64,000 bases of DNA, taken from the NCBI RefSeq assembly GCF_006716125.1, contig NZ_VFOM01000001.1:372001-436000 (forward strand), in the 5' to 3' direction. Made by a program: the position numbers and the translations under genes. Source of the DNA: Homoserinimonas aerilata (GTDB taxonomy: Bacteria > Actinomycetota > Actinomycetes > Actinomycetales > Microbacteriaceae). The notes beneath the pieces were generated by a model. It saw nothing but the letters and a program-made list of their open reading frames with translations. It was not told where the DNA came from and did no database searches. Positions 24,941 to 35,500 of this stretch are shown one piece after another (position 1 is the stretch's first letter; every line of letters starts with the position of its first letter).

Positions 24941-25771
24941 ATGATCGAGTTCCGCAACGTGTCCAAACGCTTCGCCGATGGCACGCTGGCGGTCGAGGAC
25001 TTCTCGCTGGTGCTGCCGTCGCACATGACGACGGTGTTCGTGGGTTCGTCGGGTTCGGGCAAGACGACGCTGCTGCGCATGGTCAATCGGATGGTCGAGC
25101 CGACGTCGGGTCAGGTGCTCATCGATGATGTGGATGTCGCCGAGCTGGATCGTGTGAAGCTGCGGCGCAGCATCGGCTATGTGCTGCAGGCGGGCGGGCT
25201 GCTCCCGCATCGCAGGGTTGTCGACAACATCGCGACGGTGCCCATATTGAATGGTGTGAAGCGCTCGAAGGCGAGGGCGGATGCTCTGCTCCTGCTCGAC
25301 ACGGTGGGTCTGGACCGCGAGCTGGCCGAGCGCTACCCGAGCCAGCTTTCGGGCGGCCAGCAGCAGCGGGTGGGGGTGGCGCGTGCGCTTGCGAGTGATC
25401 CGAACATCCTGCTCATGGATGAGCCTTTCGGCGCGGTCGACCCGATTGTGCGGGCCGAGTTGCAGGTGGAGCTGAATCGCCTGCACGATGAGCTCGGCAA
25501 GACGACGGTCTTTGTGACGCATGATGTGTCGGAGGCGTTTGCGATCGCCGATCAGGTGGTCATCATGAGGCAGGGCGGTCGGATCGCCCAGGTGGGTACC
25601 CCCGCGGAGATTCTGGCGGCGCCGGCTGACGACTTCGTGGCCACGTTCATTGGGGCCGACAGGGATGCGCGGCGGCTGCATCTGGAGGAGCGGCCGGATG
25701 GCGCGACGATCGTTGTCGATGGTGACGGCCGCCCGGCCGGTCTGCTGGTCGACGACCCGCAGGGCGTCTGA
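24941..25771 (+). CDS. osmoprotectant ABC transporter ATPase
   Basis: 276 residues: Walker A GSSGSGKTT, Q-loop YVLQAGGLLPHR, signature LSGGQQQRVGVARAL, Walker B ILLMDEPFGAVDP and the switch His in VTHDVSE. The set of genes identifies it as the energy-coupling subunit of a glycine betaine/carnitine/choline type (OpuC/OsmU) importer. The tandem CBS domains that sense ionic strength in OpuCA are nearly absent; only a short tail with DGDGRPAGLL remains, so regulation by salt may differ. It overlaps the next gene by one base (TGATG). Confidence 0.9.
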   Translation: MIEFRNVSKRFADGTLAVEDFSLVLPSHMTTVFVGSSGSGKTTLLRMVNRMVEPTSGQVLIDDVDVAELDRVKLRRSIGYVLQAGGLLPHRRVVDNIATVPILNGVKRSKARADALLLLDTVGLDRELAERYPSQLSGGQQQRVGVARALASDPNILLMDEPFGAVDPIVRAELQVELNRLHDELGKTTVFVTHDVSEAFAIADQVVIMRQGGRIAQVGTPAEILAAPADDFVATFIGADRDARRLHLEERPDGATIVVDGDGRPAGLLVDDPQGV

Positions 25772-26445
25772 TGGAGTGGACGATCGCGAATTTCGGCCTC
25801 ATCTGGGAGCTGACGCTCAATCACGTTCGGCTGAGTGTCATCCCGATCGTGTTGGGGCTGCTGATCGCGGTGCCGCTCGGCTGGCTGGCGAACCGCAATG
25901 CCGCGCTGCGGGTGATCACGATCTCGGGTGGGAGCCTGCTGTTCACGATTCCGTCGCTGCCGTTGTTCGTGATCCTGCCGTATGTTCTGGGCACGCGGGT
26001 GACCGATGAGACGAATGTGATTGTGGCGTTGACGATCTATGCGGTCGCGGTGATGGTGCGGTCGGCGGCGGATGCTCTGGCTGCGGTGCCCGTGTCGGTT
26101 CTGCAGTCGGCCTCTGCGATGGGGTTCTCTCCGTGGATGAGGTTCTGGTCGACGGAGCTGCCCTTGGCCGGCCCGGTGCTGTTGGCGGGTCTGCGCGTCG
26201 TCTCGGTGAGCACGATCGCTCTTGTGTCGGTGGGCGCGCTGGTCGGTTCGCGCAATCTCGGCTACCTGTTCACGAATGGCAAGCAGCGCGACTTCCTGGA
26301 GGAGATCCTGGTGGGCATTGTGGCGACGCTGGTGATCGCGGTCGTCTTCGATGTGGTGTTGGTGCTGTTGGGGCGCATCCTGATGCCGTGGCAGGCGGTG
26401 GTCGCCGCGCAGCGCGGCGTCGTGGCTGTCGGGAAGGCGGCCTGA
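25771..26445 (+). CDS. osmoprotectant ABC transporter permease 1
   Basis: 224 residues with about five or six membrane helices of the BPD_transp_1 fold. The EAA coupling loop is SASAMGFSPWMRFWSTELPLAGP. It corresponds to the OpuCB/OpuCD type inner-membrane subunit. Translation is coupled to the ATPase gene, and the next permease starts one base after its stop. Confidence 0.9.
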   Translation: MEWTIANFGLIWELTLNHVRLSVIPIVLGLLIAVPLGWLANRNAALRVITISGGSLLFTIPSLPLFVILPYVLGTRVTDETNVIVALTIYAVAVMVRSAADALAAVPVSVLQSASAMGFSPWMRFWSTELPLAGPVLLAGLRVVSVSTIALVSVGALVGSRNLGYLFTNGKQRDFLEEILVGIVATLVIAVVFDVVLVLLGRILMPWQAVVAAQRGVVAVGKAA

Positions 26446-26446
26446 C

Positions 26447-27196
26447 ATGGAGTTCTTTCTCAGCGCGATCGCCTGGATCTTCGACCCGGCCAACTATGCG
26501 GCCGGCTCGCTGAGCCCGCTGCCCATCGGTGACCGCATCGGCGAGCATCTGCTGTACACCTTGGTTGCTGTGCTGCTCGCATCCGTCGTCGCTCTTCCTC
26601 TGGGTTTGTTCATCGGTCACACGGGTCGGGGCCGCCAGTTCGTGATCGCTTTCACGGGTGGCATGCGCGCTCTTCCGACGCTGGGTCTGCTGATGGCGTT
26701 GTTCGTGATCATCGGCATGTGGGCGCCGTTCACGATCACGGGGGTCGTCGCGTCGATCGTGTCGTTGGCGGTGTTGGCGGTGCCGTCGACGTTGGCCGGC
26801 GCGTATTCGGGTGTGGAGGCGGTCGACCCGGTGACGGTGGATGCGGCGCGCGCGAACGGCATGACGGAGTGGCAGATCCTGACGAGGGTGGAGGTTCCGC
26901 TGGCGCTTCCGCTCATTGTGGGAGGCCTGCGGGCGTCGGTTCTGCAGGTGATCGCGACGACGGTCATCGCTTCCTATATCGGTCTGGGCGGTATCGGCCG
27001 CATCATCTCGAGCGGTATCGGGCTGAACGACAATGACCGCATCCTGGGCGGGGCGATTCTGGTGACGGCGCTCGCGCTTGTCGTGGACGGCGTGTTCGCG
27101 CTCGTGCAGAGGCTGCTGCGGGGGCCTGGCGCGGTTGGTGCGGGCCGGATGCGGCGGGAGCGAAATATCTCGGAGCAGGCGCGTGTTGCCGTTTAG
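26447..27196 (+). CDS. osmoprotectant ABC transporter permease 2
   Basis: 249 residues, about six membrane helices, with the EAA loop DAARANGMTEWQILTRVEVPLALP and the conserved close GGIGRIISSGIGLND. It pairs with the preceding permease to form the heterodimeric channel of a betaine-type importer. The last about 20 residues are Arg-rich and probably cytosolic. Confidence 0.9.
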   Translation: MEFFLSAIAWIFDPANYAAGSLSPLPIGDRIGEHLLYTLVAVLLASVVALPLGLFIGHTGRGRQFVIAFTGGMRALPTLGLLMALFVIIGMWAPFTITGVVASIVSLAVLAVPSTLAGAYSGVEAVDPVTVDAARANGMTEWQILTRVEVPLALPLIVGGLRASVLQVIATTVIASYIGLGGIGRIISSGIGLNDNDRILGGAILVTALALVVDGVFALVQRLLRGPGAVGAGRMRRERNISEQARVAV

Positions 27197-27318
27197 CGGG
27201 CGCGCCTGCTGTCTCGGCGCTGCCAGTGAAATGTCAGTGGCGGAGACCACAATGGGCCGCGTACGCCGGTGATCTGCGGTGCGGCGGCGGTGAAGACGAT
27301 GATGAATGAGGATGAGAG

Positions 27319-28236
27319 ATGATGAGAACACGCTCGACCACACTGATCGCTGGGGCTGCTGCGGCAGTGGTGGCGTTGGGCCTCGCTGGCTGCGCCACGT
27401 CTGATCCGACCGGCTCCGGGGGTGATGCGGGGGAGTCGATCACGATCGGTTCGTTCGCTTTCTCCGAGAGCGAGATCCTCGCTGAGATCTACGCGCAGGC
27501 GCTCGAGGCGGAGGGTTTCACGGTGGAGCGTTCGCTCAATCTGGGCCCGCGCCAGACGACGATCCCGGCGCTCGAGGATGGCTCGATCGACCTGATCCCC
27601 GAGTACAACGGCAATCTGCTGAGCTTCTACGATGACGCCAACGCGGCTCGCACGACGGAGGAGGTCGACACGGCGGCGGCTTCGGTGATCCCTGAGGAGT
27701 TCCAGTTGTTGGCTTCTTCTCCTGCGGAGGACAAGGACGCCTATGTGGTGACGCGGGCGAAGGCCGAGGAGTTCGGGCTGTCGTCGATCGCCGATCTGGC
27801 GAAGATCGAGCCGTTCACGCTGGGCGCGAATCCACAGTTCACAGAGTTCAGCTACGGACTTCCGGGTCTGGCTGACGTCTACGGCATCGCGGATGTCGCC
27901 TTCCAGCCCATCGAGGACTTCGGCGGTGCCGACACGGTGAAGGCGCTCGTCGATGACGCGGTTCAGGTTGCCGACATCTACACGACCTCACCCGATCTTG
28001 TTGCGAAGGATCTCGTCGTTCTTGACGACCCTGAGCACATCATCGCGGCGCAGAACGTTGTTCCGCTGATCAACCGCTCCGCCTACAGCGCGAAGCTGGA
28101 GCAGGTGCTTGACGCGGTTTCGGCCAAGCTGACGACGGATGACCTGATCGCCCTGCGCGAGCGGGTCGAGGGCAGCGAGAAGGCGCAGGCGGATGTCGCG
28201 GCGAAGGACTGGCTGACGGAGGCCGGCCTGATCTAG
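27319..28236 (+). CDS. osmoprotectant-binding lipoprotein
   Basis: 305 residues. A lipoprotein signal (about 1-25) ends in a Cys after the GLAG box, followed by a Gly/Ser linker and an OpuAC-type substrate-binding domain (ITIGSFAFSESEILAEIYAQALEAEG, then RQTTIPALEDGSIDLIPEYNG). It should capture a quaternary amine outside the cell and deliver it to the two permeases just upstream. Start ATG follows a GAGATG-rich leader. It lies immediately upstream of the glycine riboswitch but is probably not controlled by it. Confidence 0.9.
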   Translation: MMRTRSTTLIAGAAAAVVALGLAGCATSDPTGSGGDAGESITIGSFAFSESEILAEIYAQALEAEGFTVERSLNLGPRQTTIPALEDGSIDLIPEYNGNLLSFYDDANAARTTEEVDTAAASVIPEEFQLLASSPAEDKDAYVVTRAKAEEFGLSSIADLAKIEPFTLGANPQFTEFSYGLPGLADVYGIADVAFQPIEDFGGADTVKALVDDAVQVADIYTTSPDLVAKDLVVLDDPEHIIAAQNVVPLINRSAYSAKLEQVLDAVSAKLTTDDLIALRERVEGSEKAQADVAAKDWLTEAGLI

Positions 28237-28315
28237 CGGTCGGCCCTGTCGGCGCTGGTTCTTCGGGCGGCCGCCCTTGCTATGCTGTCCCCACAAGTGA
28301 AGATCGGCCGTACAC

Positions 28316-28593
28316 GATGCGGGAGAGTCCGGGGCATCCGCCGCCGGCACCGAAGGAGCAAGCCTCTCCGCAAATCTCTCAGGTTCCCGTACCGCATCGC
28401 CCAGGCCACTCTGAAAAGTGGATTGCTTCGCAATCCGGATTGAGGAGCAATGGCGCGCAGCGGCATTGCTTGAGAAGAGATCGCGCAGCGATGCCACCAG
28501 TATCGCGGCCGTCTCGAAATCTGGAACGAGCAGTCCCGCCCACGGTGAAAGCCGGCCCACAGGCCGGTGAAACTCTCAGGCCGGATGACAGAG
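28316..28593 (+). promoter_or_regulatory. tandem glycine riboswitch
   Basis: Aptamer 1 spans about 28316-28398: closing stem GATGCGG/CCGCATC, then GGGAGAG, the CACCGAAGGAGCAAGC core and CAAATCTCTCAGG. Aptamer 2 spans about 28405-28593: it opens with CCACTCTG and closes with GTGAAACTCTCAGGCCGGATGACAGAGGGAGAG. The gcvT start follows 42 bases later, the standard place for glycine activation of the cleavage operon. In aptamer 2 the variable arm is enlarged to more than 100 bases and contains extra hairpins such as GGATTGCTTCGCAATCC. Confidence 0.88.
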
Positions 28594-28634
28594 GGAGAGT
28601 TCTCGCGCCTCAGCCGCCTGGTTTTGGAGAACTC

Positions 28635-29855
28635 ATGACCGATCGCACCGCCGTCTCATCCGCCGACACTTCTCGGCTCAGCCCGCTGCATGACATCCAT
28701 GTGGAGGCGGGCGCCTCGTTCACTGATTTCGCTGGCTGGCAGATGCCGGTGCGCTATTCGAGTGAGCTCGAGGAGCATCATGCCGTGCGCACTGCGGCGG
28801 GGCTTTTCGATCTGTCTCATATGGCGGAGATCATCGTCGCAGGGCCGGAGGCGGGTGCGGCGCTCGATTTCGCTCTCTCGAACCGCGTCTCGGCCACCGC
28901 CGTCGGGCAGGCGAAGTACAGTCTGCTGCTGTCGGCTGAGGGCGGCATCGTCGACGATGTGATCGTGTACCGCACCCACGAGAATCGTTTCGGCATTGTC
29001 GCCAATGCGGGCAACCGTGCCGCAGCAGCGGGGGCACTCTCGGCACGGGCGAGCGGTTTCGACACGACGGTTGTCGACGAGAGCGATTCGTTGGCCCTCA
29101 TCGCCGTGCAGGGGCCCGCAGCGTTGCGGGTTCTTCAGGATCTTGCCGGGCTCGAACTCGATCTGCCTCTCGGTGAGTTGCGCTACTACCGTTCGACGGT
29201 CGCACAGTGGGCGGGCAACGAGGTGCTGCTCGCGCGCACCGGCTACACGGGCGAGGACGGTTTCGAGCTCTATGTGGTCAACGCGGTGGCGCCGCGGCTG
29301 TGGCGTGAGCTGATCGAGGCGGGTGCCCCGCACGGGCTCGTCCCTGCGGGTCTCGCCTGCCGCGACACGCTGCGCCTGGAGGCGGGCATGCCGCTGTACG
29401 GGCACGAGCTGGGCCTCGATGTGCGCCCTGCCGAGGCCGGTCTGGGCCGCGTCGTCACGCTCGACGGCAGCAAGGGTGACTTCGTGGGCCGTGAGGCTCT
29501 CGAGGCGGCGGAACAGACTCCGGATGCTCTGGGCCGCGTCCTCGTCGGCCTGCGTTCCGAGGGGCGCAGGGCTGGCCGTGCCGGCTATGCGGTGCTCGAC
29601 GGCGACCGCGTGGTCGGTGAGGTGACGAGCGGCGCGCTCAGCCCCACTCTCGGCCACCCGATCGCGATGGCCTTCGTGGAGGCCGGCAGCGCACAGCCGG
29701 GCACTGAGCTGGCGATCGATGTGCGCGGCAAGGCGATGCCCGCATCCGTCACCGAGCTCCCCTTCTACAGGCGCCCGAAGCCGGGCGCCCCGAACCCCGA
29801 CACCGCCAAGCCCGACACCCCCAGCAGGAACACCGCGACAGGAGACGCATCATGA
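28635..29855 (+). CDS. gcvT: glycine cleavage system T protein (aminomethyltransferase)
   Basis: The 406-residue enzyme moves the methylene group from the aminomethyl-lipoyl arm of GcvH to tetrahydrofolate and releases ammonia. Seen: [24 protein letters not shown] at the N-terminus, the [10 protein letters not shown] folate/active region, [11 protein letters not shown] and [16 protein letters not shown] 28635 was chosen over the open frame that reads back through the riboswitch. The C-terminus has an extra Pro/Asp/Thr-rich tail of about 25 residues. It overlaps gcvH by four bases. Confidence 0.95.
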   Translation: MTDRTAVSSADTSRLSPLHDIHVEAGASFTDFAGWQMPVRYSSELEEHHAVRTAAGLFDLSHMAEIIVAGPEAGAALDFALSNRVSATAVGQAKYSLLLSAEGGIVDDVIVYRTHENRFGIVANAGNRAAAAGALSARASGFDTTVVDESDSLALIAVQGPAALRVLQDLAGLELDLPLGELRYYRSTVAQWAGNEVLLARTGYTGEDGFELYVVNAVAPRLWRELIEAGAPHGLVPAGLACRDTLRLEAGMPLYGHELGLDVRPAEAGLGRVVTLDGSKGDFVGREALEAAEQTPDALGRVLVGLRSEGRRAGRAGYAVLDGDRVVGEVTSGALSPTLGHPIAMAFVEAGSAQPGTELAIDVRGKAMPASVTELPFYRRPKPGAPNPDTAKPDTPSRNTATGDAS

Positions 29856-30241
29856 GCAACACCCCCGAGAATGTGCAGTTCACCGCCGAGCACGAGTGGG
29901 CCCGCATCGACGGCGACCTGCTCACGGTCGGCATCACCGTCTACGCGGCCGACAAGCTGGGCGAGGTCGTCTACGTGGACCTGCCCGAGGCGGGTGCGAC
30001 GGTTGCGCGCGGTGCCGTCATTGCCGAGGTCGAGTCGACCAAGTCGGTGGGCGAGATCTTCGCCCCCGTCGATGGCACGATCGTCGAGGTGAACAGCGCC
30101 GTCGTAGACAGCCCCGAACTCATCAACGACTCCCCGCAGGGCGACGGGTGGCTGTTCACGGTGCGTGTTGCCGGTGATGACGCCATCGCGGCCGCCGGTT
30201 TCATGGACGCCGAAGCCTACGCCGCCCTGACCGAGGCGTAG
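29852..30241 (+). CDS. gcvH: glycine cleavage system H protein
   Basis: 129 residues, the lipoyl-carrier protein of the complex. The lipoylation site is Lys64 in [14 protein letters not shown], preceded by the HEWARIDGD start typical of the family. It shuttles the aminomethyl group among P, T and L proteins. The start overlaps the gcvT stop (ATGA) and gcvP follows four bases after its stop, so the three form one tightly coupled operon. Confidence 0.96.
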   Translation: MSNTPENVQFTAEHEWARIDGDLLTVGITVYAADKLGEVVYVDLPEAGATVARGAVIAEVESTKSVGEIFAPVDGTIVEVNSAVVDSPELINDSPQGDGWLFTVRVAGDDAIAAAGFMDAEAYAALTEA

Positions 30242-30245
30242 ACGG

Positions 30246-33176
30246 ATGGGCTTCGAGACCCACGGCGCGTTCGCGTCCCGTCACATCGGAACCACGGGCG
30301 TCGACGACGAGCAGGTCATGCTCGCGGCGGTCGGCTATGAGAGCGTCGAGGCGCTCGTGCAGGCGGCGGTGCCGCAGTCGATCCATGTCGACCCGATCGC
30401 GAACTCCACGATCCCGCCGGCCGCGAGCGAACGTGAGGCGCTCGCCGAGCTGCGCGTCATCGCCGGCTACAACCGGGTGCGTCGCTCGATGATCGGTCTC
30501 GGCTATCACGACACGGTGACGCCGGCCGTGATCAAGCGCAATGTGCTCGAGAACCCCAGCTGGTACACCGCGTACACGCCGTACCAGCCGGAGATCTCGC
30601 AGGGCCGCCTCGAGGCGCTCATCAACTTCCAGACGATGGTCTGCGATCTCACCGGACTCGACACCGCGAACGCGTCCATGCTCGACGAGGGCACGGCCGT
30701 GGTCGAGGGGATGCTGTTGGCGCGTCGCGCGTCGAAGTCGGCGTCGAATGTCTTGGTCGTGGATGCGGATGCGTTGCCGCAGACGAAGGCGCTGCTCGCG
30801 AACCGTGCAGAGGCCGTCGGTATCGAGCTGGTCGAGCTCGCCCTCAGCGATGGCGCGGAACTTCCCGAGGCGTTCGGTGTCTTCGTGCAGTACCCCGGGG
30901 CATCCGGTCGCGTCTGGAATCCCGCATCCGTCATCGCCGCAGCGAAGGAGCGGGGCGCGCTCGCCGTTGTCGCCGCCGATCTGCTCGCGCTGACCCTCGT
31001 GACGAGCCCGGGTGAGCTCGGCGCGGATGTTGCGGTGGGCACGAGCCAGCGTTTCGGCGTGCCCATGGGCTTCGGCGGCCCACACGCCGGCTACATGGCG
31101 GTGCGCAAGGGGCTCGAACGCCAACTGCCGGGTCGCCTCGTGGGCGTCTCGAAGGACGCGGACGGGCATCCGGCCTACCGCCTCACGCTTCAGGTGCGCG
31201 AGCAGCACATCCGCCGCGAGAAGGCGACCTCCAACATCTGTACCGCACAGGTGCTGCTCGCCGTCATGGCCTCCATGTATGCCATCTACCACGGGCCGCA
31301 CGGGCTCAGGCGCATCGCAGAGCGCGTGCACGAGACAGCGCGGGGCTTCGCGGAGGCGCTCACCGGGGCGGGCTTCGAGCTCGCGGGCGAGCACTTCTTC
31401 GACACCGTGCGCGTGCGCGTGCCCGGCCGCGCCGACGAGATCGTGGCCGCCGCGCTGGAGCGGGACATCCTGCTGCTGAGGGTCGACGCCGACACGGTCG
31501 GGCTGAGCTTCGACGAGGCGAGTCTCGACCGCATGCCCGGAACGGACCTCGTGGCCGAGCTGCGCGCGGTGTTCGGCATCGAGCGGGCCGCGGGCTCGGC
31601 CCGGGGGAGTGCCGTACCCGCAGAGCTGCAGCGCGAGGTCGACTATCTGACGCATCCGGTGTTCAACACGCACCGCTCCGAGACCAGCATGATGCGGTAC
31701 CTCAAGTACCTGGCCGACAAGGATTACGCGCTCGACCGGGGCATGATTCCGCTCGGCTCGTGCACCATGAAGCTCAATGCGGCCACCGAGATGGAGTCCA
31801 TCACGTGGCCCGAGTTCGCGAACATCCACCCGTTCGCGCCGGTCGGTGACGTGCAGGGCTACCTCGTTCTCACGGGGCATCTCGAGTCGTGGCTGGCCGA
31901 GGTCACCGGCTATGACACGGTCTCGCTGCAGCCGAACGCGGGCAGCCAGGGCGAGCTCGCCGGCCTTCTCGCCATCCGTGGCTACCACCGCGCCAACGGC
32001 GACCTCGAACGCACGGTCTGCCTCATCCCGTCGAGCGCGCACGGCACGAACGCGGCCAGCGCTGTGCTCGCGGGTATGCGCGTTGTTGTCGTCGCCTGCG
32101 ATGAGCTCGGCAATGTCGACCTCGCCGATCTTCACGCCAAGATCGACGAGCACCGCGAGCAGCTGAGTGCGCTCATGGTCACCTATCCGTCCACGCACGG
32201 TGTGTACGAGCACGAGATTCGGGCGATCACGGATGCGGTGCATGAGGCGGGCGGGCAGGTCTACGTCGATGGCGCGAACCTGAACGCGCTGCTCGGCTAT
32301 GCGCGCTTCGGAGACTTCGGCGGCGACGTCAGCCACCTGAACCTGCACAAGACGTTCTGTATTCCGCATGGCGGCGGCGGCCCCGGTGTGGGTCCGGTCG
32401 CAGCGAAGGCGCACCTGGCAGCGTTCCTTCCCGGGCATCCGATGGCCCAGTCAGCGCAGCATCCCGCCTTCGATGTCGGCACCGGAGCGCAGGGGGAGTT
32501 CGTGCACGGTGGCGGACCGGTGAGCGCCGCGCCGTACGGAAGCCCGAGCATCCTGCCCATCAGTTGGGCGTACGTGCGGATGATGGGAGCTGAGGGCCTC
32601 AAGCAGGCCACCGGCGCTGCGGTGCTCGCCGCGAACTATGTGGCGGCGCGGCTTCGCGCGCACTTCCCTGTTCTGTATTCGGGCGACAACGGTCTTGTCG
32701 CCCACGAGTGCATCCTCGACCTGCGGCCGCTCACGGCCGAGACGGGCGTCACGGTCGACGATGTCGCGAAGCGGCTCATCGACTACGGCTTCCATGCCCC
32801 CACGATGAGTTTCCCGGTTCCGGGCACCCTCATGGTGGAGCCGACCGAGAGCGAGGACCTCGCCGAGATCGACCGCTTCATCGACGCGATGATTGCGATC
32901 AGGGCGGAGGCGGATGCTGTGGGTCGCGGCGAATGGCCGGCCGACGACAACCCGCTGCGGGGGGCGCCGCACAGCGCCGAGTCCGCCTTGGTGGGCGAGT
33001 GGGCGCACCCGTATTCGCGTGAGGTTGCGGTGTACCCGGCGACGTTCGGCCTGTCTGGTGTGGAGCGGGTGCGGGCCGTGCACGGCAAGTATTGGCCGCC
33101 GGTGCGTCGCATCGACAACGCGTACGGTGACCGCAACCTGGTCTGCGCGTGCCCGCCGCCGAGCGCCTTCGAGTAG
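30246..33176 (+). CDS. gcvP: glycine dehydrogenase (decarboxylating), P protein
   Basis: 976 residues, a full-length fused P protein of the alpha-alpha dimer type. It decarboxylates glycine with pyridoxal phosphate and loads the aminomethyl group on GcvH. Seen: [17 protein letters not shown] at the start, [13 protein letters not shown] in the N-terminal half, [18 protein letters not shown], and the cofactor Lys in [19 protein letters not shown]. The C-terminus ends [17 protein letters not shown], complete. Last gene of the riboswitch-controlled operon. Confidence 0.96.
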   Translation: MGFETHGAFASRHIGTTGVDDEQVMLAAVGYESVEALVQAAVPQSIHVDPIANSTIPPAASEREALAELRVIAGYNRVRRSMIGLGYHDTVTPAVIKRNVLENPSWYTAYTPYQPEISQGRLEALINFQTMVCDLTGLDTANASMLDEGTAVVEGMLLARRASKSASNVLVVDADALPQTKALLANRAEAVGIELVELALSDGAELPEAFGVFVQYPGASGRVWNPASVIAAAKERGALAVVAADLLALTLVTSPGELGADVAVGTSQRFGVPMGFGGPHAGYMAVRKGLERQLPGRLVGVSKDADGHPAYRLTLQVREQHIRREKATSNICTAQVLLAVMASMYAIYHGPHGLRRIAERVHETARGFAEALTGAGFELAGEHFFDTVRVRVPGRADEIVAAALERDILLLRVDADTVGLSFDEASLDRMPGTDLVAELRAVFGIERAAGSARGSAVPAELQREVDYLTHPVFNTHRSETSMMRYLKYLADKDYALDRGMIPLGSCTMKLNAATEMESITWPEFANIHPFAPVGDVQGYLVLTGHLESWLAEVTGYDTVSLQPNAGSQGELAGLLAIRGYHRANGDLERTVCLIPSSAHGTNAASAVLAGMRVVVVACDELGNVDLADLHAKIDEHREQLSALMVTYPSTHGVYEHEIRAITDAVHEAGGQVYVDGANLNALLGYARFGDFGGDVSHLNLHKTFCIPHGGGGPGVGPVAAKAHLAAFLPGHPMAQSAQHPAFDVGTGAQGEFVHGGGPVSAAPYGSPSILPISWAYVRMMGAEGLKQATGAAVLAANYVAARLRAHFPVLYSGDNGLVAHECILDLRPLTAETGVTVDDVAKRLIDYGFHAPTMSFPVPGTLMVEPTESEDLAEIDRFIDAMIAIRAEADAVGRGEWPADDNPLRGAPHSAESALVGEWAHPYSREVAVYPATFGLSGVERVRAVHGKYWPPVRRIDNAYGDRNLVCACPPPSAFE

Positions 33177-33183
33177 CGCGGGC

Positions 33184-33226
33184 GGTCTCGAGACTGCCGC
33201 GCTGGAGCGCGGCACCTCGACCAGCA
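33184..33226. repeat. intergenic palindromic repeat, copy A
   Basis: Begins GGTCTCGAGAC and ends CCTCGACCAGCA with a GC hairpin between, immediately after gcvP. The same end pair, in the opposite orientation, recurs at 33274-33315 and 35501-35543. Confidence 0.75.
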
Positions 33227-33236
33227 GCAACAATCC

Positions 33237-33260
33237 TGCTGGTCGAGGGATCGCCTCTTC
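33237..33260. repeat. intergenic palindromic repeat, copy B (half unit)
   Basis: Carries only the TGCTGGTCGAGGGATCGCC half of the element found complete at 33274-33315. Confidence 0.6.
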
Positions 33261-33273
33261 GGACTCAAACCCC

Positions 33274-33315
33274 GCTGGTCGAGGGATCGCCGTCTACGGC
33301 GATCGTCTCGAGACC
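33274..33315. repeat. intergenic palindromic repeat, copy C
   Basis: Reads GCTGGTCGAGGGATCGCC, then a hairpin around TCTACGG, then GTCTCGAGACC. Full unit, located just downstream of the symporter gene stop on the other strand. Confidence 0.75.
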
Positions 33316-33338
33316 GGCCGCACGAGAGACATCCTTCC

Positions 33339-34967
33339 TCAGTGCGATGTGGCTTTCTCTGCTCCGTGCCCGGTGAGCGAGCGCACCTCCATTTCGGCGG
33401 CGACGGCGGGGTCTTCGCGCCGGCTGCTGGTGATGGTGCCCAGCCAGCCGAGGATGAAGCCGAGCGGGATGGAGATGATTCCGGGGTTGTTGAGCGGGAA
33501 CCAGGAGAAGTCGACCCCGCTGAACATGGATGTCTCGCCGCCGGATACGACCGGTGAGAAGACGATCAGCAGGATGGCCGAGCTGAGCCCGCCGTACATG
33601 CTCCACAGGGCGCCGCGGGTGTTGAAGCGTCGCCAGAACAGCGAGTACAGGATGGTCGGCAGGTTGGCTGAGGCGGCCACCGCGAAGGCGAGTGCGACGA
33701 GGAACGCGATGTTCTGCCCCTGTACTCCGATGCCGCCGACGATGGCGAGGATGCCGATGATGACGACGGTGATGCGCGCCACCTTCACCTCTGTTCCCGG
33801 TCCCGGCTTGCCCTTCTTCATGACGCTGGCGTACACGTCGTGTGAGAAGGATGCTGCGGCCGTGATGGTGAGGCCTGCGACGACGGCGAGGATGGTGGCG
33901 AAGGCGACTGCGGAGATGAGCCCGAGCAGTATGGGCCCGCCCAGTTCGAATGCGAGCAGCGGGGCGGCGGAGTTGACGCCTCCGGGTGCTGCCTTGATGG
34001 CATCCGCTCCGATGAGGGCGCTGGCGCCGTATCCGAGCACGAGGGTGAACAGGTAGAACGCGCCGATGAGCCAGATGGCCCACACGACCGAGCGGCGGGC
34101 TTCGCGGGCTGTGGGCACCGTGTAGAAGCGCATGAGCACGTGGGGAAGCCCGGCGGTGCCGAGCACGAGCGCGAGCGCGAGGGACACGAAGTCGAGCCGT
34201 GTGAGCTCGTTGATGCCGTATTGCAGGCCCGGGTCGAGCACGGCTTCTCCTCCGACCGCTGCGGCGGCGCCGAGCAGTTCGGAGAGGTTGAAGCCGTGCA
34301 TGGCGAGCACCCAGATGGTCATGACGAAGGCGCCGGCGATGAGCAGGCAGGCTTTGATGATCTGCACCCAGGTGGTGCCTTTCATGCCGCCGACGAGCAC
34401 GTAGATGATCATGAGGGCACCGACGACGGCGATGACGAGCGACTGCCCGAGTTCGTCGTTGATGCCGAGCAGCAACGAGACGAGTCCGCCGGCTCCGGCC
34501 ATCTGTGCGAGCAGGTAGAACAGGCACACGACGAGGGTGGTTGCGGCGGCGGCGAGGCGCACGGGGCGCTGCTTGAGCCGGAATGACAGCACGTCGGCCA
34601 TCGTGAACTTGCCGGTGTTGCGCATGAGCTCGGCAACGAGCAACAGCGCGACGAGCCAGGCGACGAGGAACCCGATCGAGTACAGGAATCCGTCGTAGCC
34701 GTTGACGGCGATGGCCCCGCAGATTCCGAGGAATGATGCGGCCGAGAGGTAGTCACCGGCGATGGCTGTGCCGTTCTGGGGGCCCGTGAACGAGCGCCCG
34801 GCGGCGTAGTAGTCGGCTGCTGTGCGGTTGTTGCGGCTGGCCCTCAGCACGATGACGAGGGTCACGGCGACGAAGCCGACGAAGATGGAGATGTTCAGGA
34901 TGGGTTCGCCGATGCTGGTGCTTTCGGCGGCGGTGACGACGGATGCGATCAGGTCGGTGGCGCTCAT
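33339..34967 (-). CDS. sodium/solute symporter, acetate permease type
   Basis: 542 residues with about 13 membrane helices of the SSS fold. GRSFTGPQNGTAIAGDYLSAASFLG and the TFVMTIWVL/ GKPGPGTEVKVARITVV regions match ActP-like cation/acetate symporters, as does pairing with a DUF485 gene. It should import acetate or a related short monocarboxylate with Na+ or H+. The DUF485 gene upstream overlaps it by four bases. Palindromic repeats bound the operon on both sides. Confidence 0.88.
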   Translation of the reverse strand: MSATDLIASVVTAAESTSIGEPILNISIFVGFVAVTLVIVLRASRNNRTAADYYAAGRSFTGPQNGTAIAGDYLSAASFLGICGAIAVNGYDGFLYSIGFLVAWLVALLLVAELMRNTGKFTMADVLSFRLKQRPVRLAAAATTLVVCLFYLLAQMAGAGGLVSLLLGINDELGQSLVIAVVGALMIIYVLVGGMKGTTWVQIIKACLLIAGAFVMTIWVLAMHGFNLSELLGAAAAVGGEAVLDPGLQYGINELTRLDFVSLALALVLGTAGLPHVLMRFYTVPTAREARRSVVWAIWLIGAFYLFTLVLGYGASALIGADAIKAAPGGVNSAAPLLAFELGGPILLGLISAVAFATILAVVAGLTITAAASFSHDVYASVMKKGKPGPGTEVKVARITVVIIGILAIVGGIGVQGQNIAFLVALAFAVAASANLPTILYSLFWRRFNTRGALWSMYGGLSSAILLIVFSPVVSGGETSMFSGVDFSWFPLNNPGIISIPLGFILGWLGTITSSRREDPAVAAEMEVRSLTGHGAEKATSH

Positions 34968-35350
34968 CGGCGTGCCTCCTCGGCTTCTTCGAGTCCTTCA
35001 CGGATCTCTGTGGCGATGGGGTCGAGCTTGCGGTTGGCGTACGAGACGTACCAGGTGGTGATCGCGAAGGTGGTCACGAACTGTCCGAGGCCGAGTAGCA
35101 GGCCGATGTTGATGTTGCCCCACACTCTGGTTGACATGAAGTCGTGTGCGTAGTCGGCGAGGAGTACGTAGGCGAAGTACCAGATGAGAAAGGCGATGGC
35201 GAGCGGGAACACGAAGCTTCTGTGTTGCCGCTTGAGTTGCACGAAGCGTGGAGAGTTCTCCACTTCGATGAAGTCGGTGGTGCCGGTCGGATGCGTCGGA
35301 TTTATAGTTCCGTGGTCTGGGTTTCCGTGGTCTGGGGCTTCGTTGCTCAT
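34964..35350 (-). CDS. DUF485 membrane protein
   Basis: 128 residues with two membrane helices (about 46-68 and 83-107), preceded by the RFVQLKRQHRSFVFPLAIAF segment typical of DUF485, and ended by an acidic helix. Genes of this family almost always sit directly before acetate-type symporters and are thought to be accessory to them. Its stop overlaps the symporter start. Confidence 0.88.
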   Translation of the reverse strand: MSNEAPDHGNPDHGTINPTHPTGTTDFIEVENSPRFVQLKRQHRSFVFPLAIAFLIWYFAYVLLADYAHDFMSTRVWGNINIGLLLGLGQFVTTFAITTWYVSYANRKLDPIATEIREGLEEAEEARR

Positions 35351-35500
35351 CAGGGTCCCTTGCCTTCGGCGGGAGTCGCATCCTGTGGGGCTGCGGCACG
35401 GCGTGCGTCATTGCACGCTGGGGGACACTCTAAGGGCGACCCCCGAACGAGTGTCAAGTATTTTGTGGTCTGCGCACCGATATTCCGGTTTGAGCGTGCT

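Noticed and set aside
30201..32438. 745-codon open frame antisense to gcvP
   Set aside because: It is a high-GC shadow of gcvP with no domain and Arg/Val/His-biased composition.
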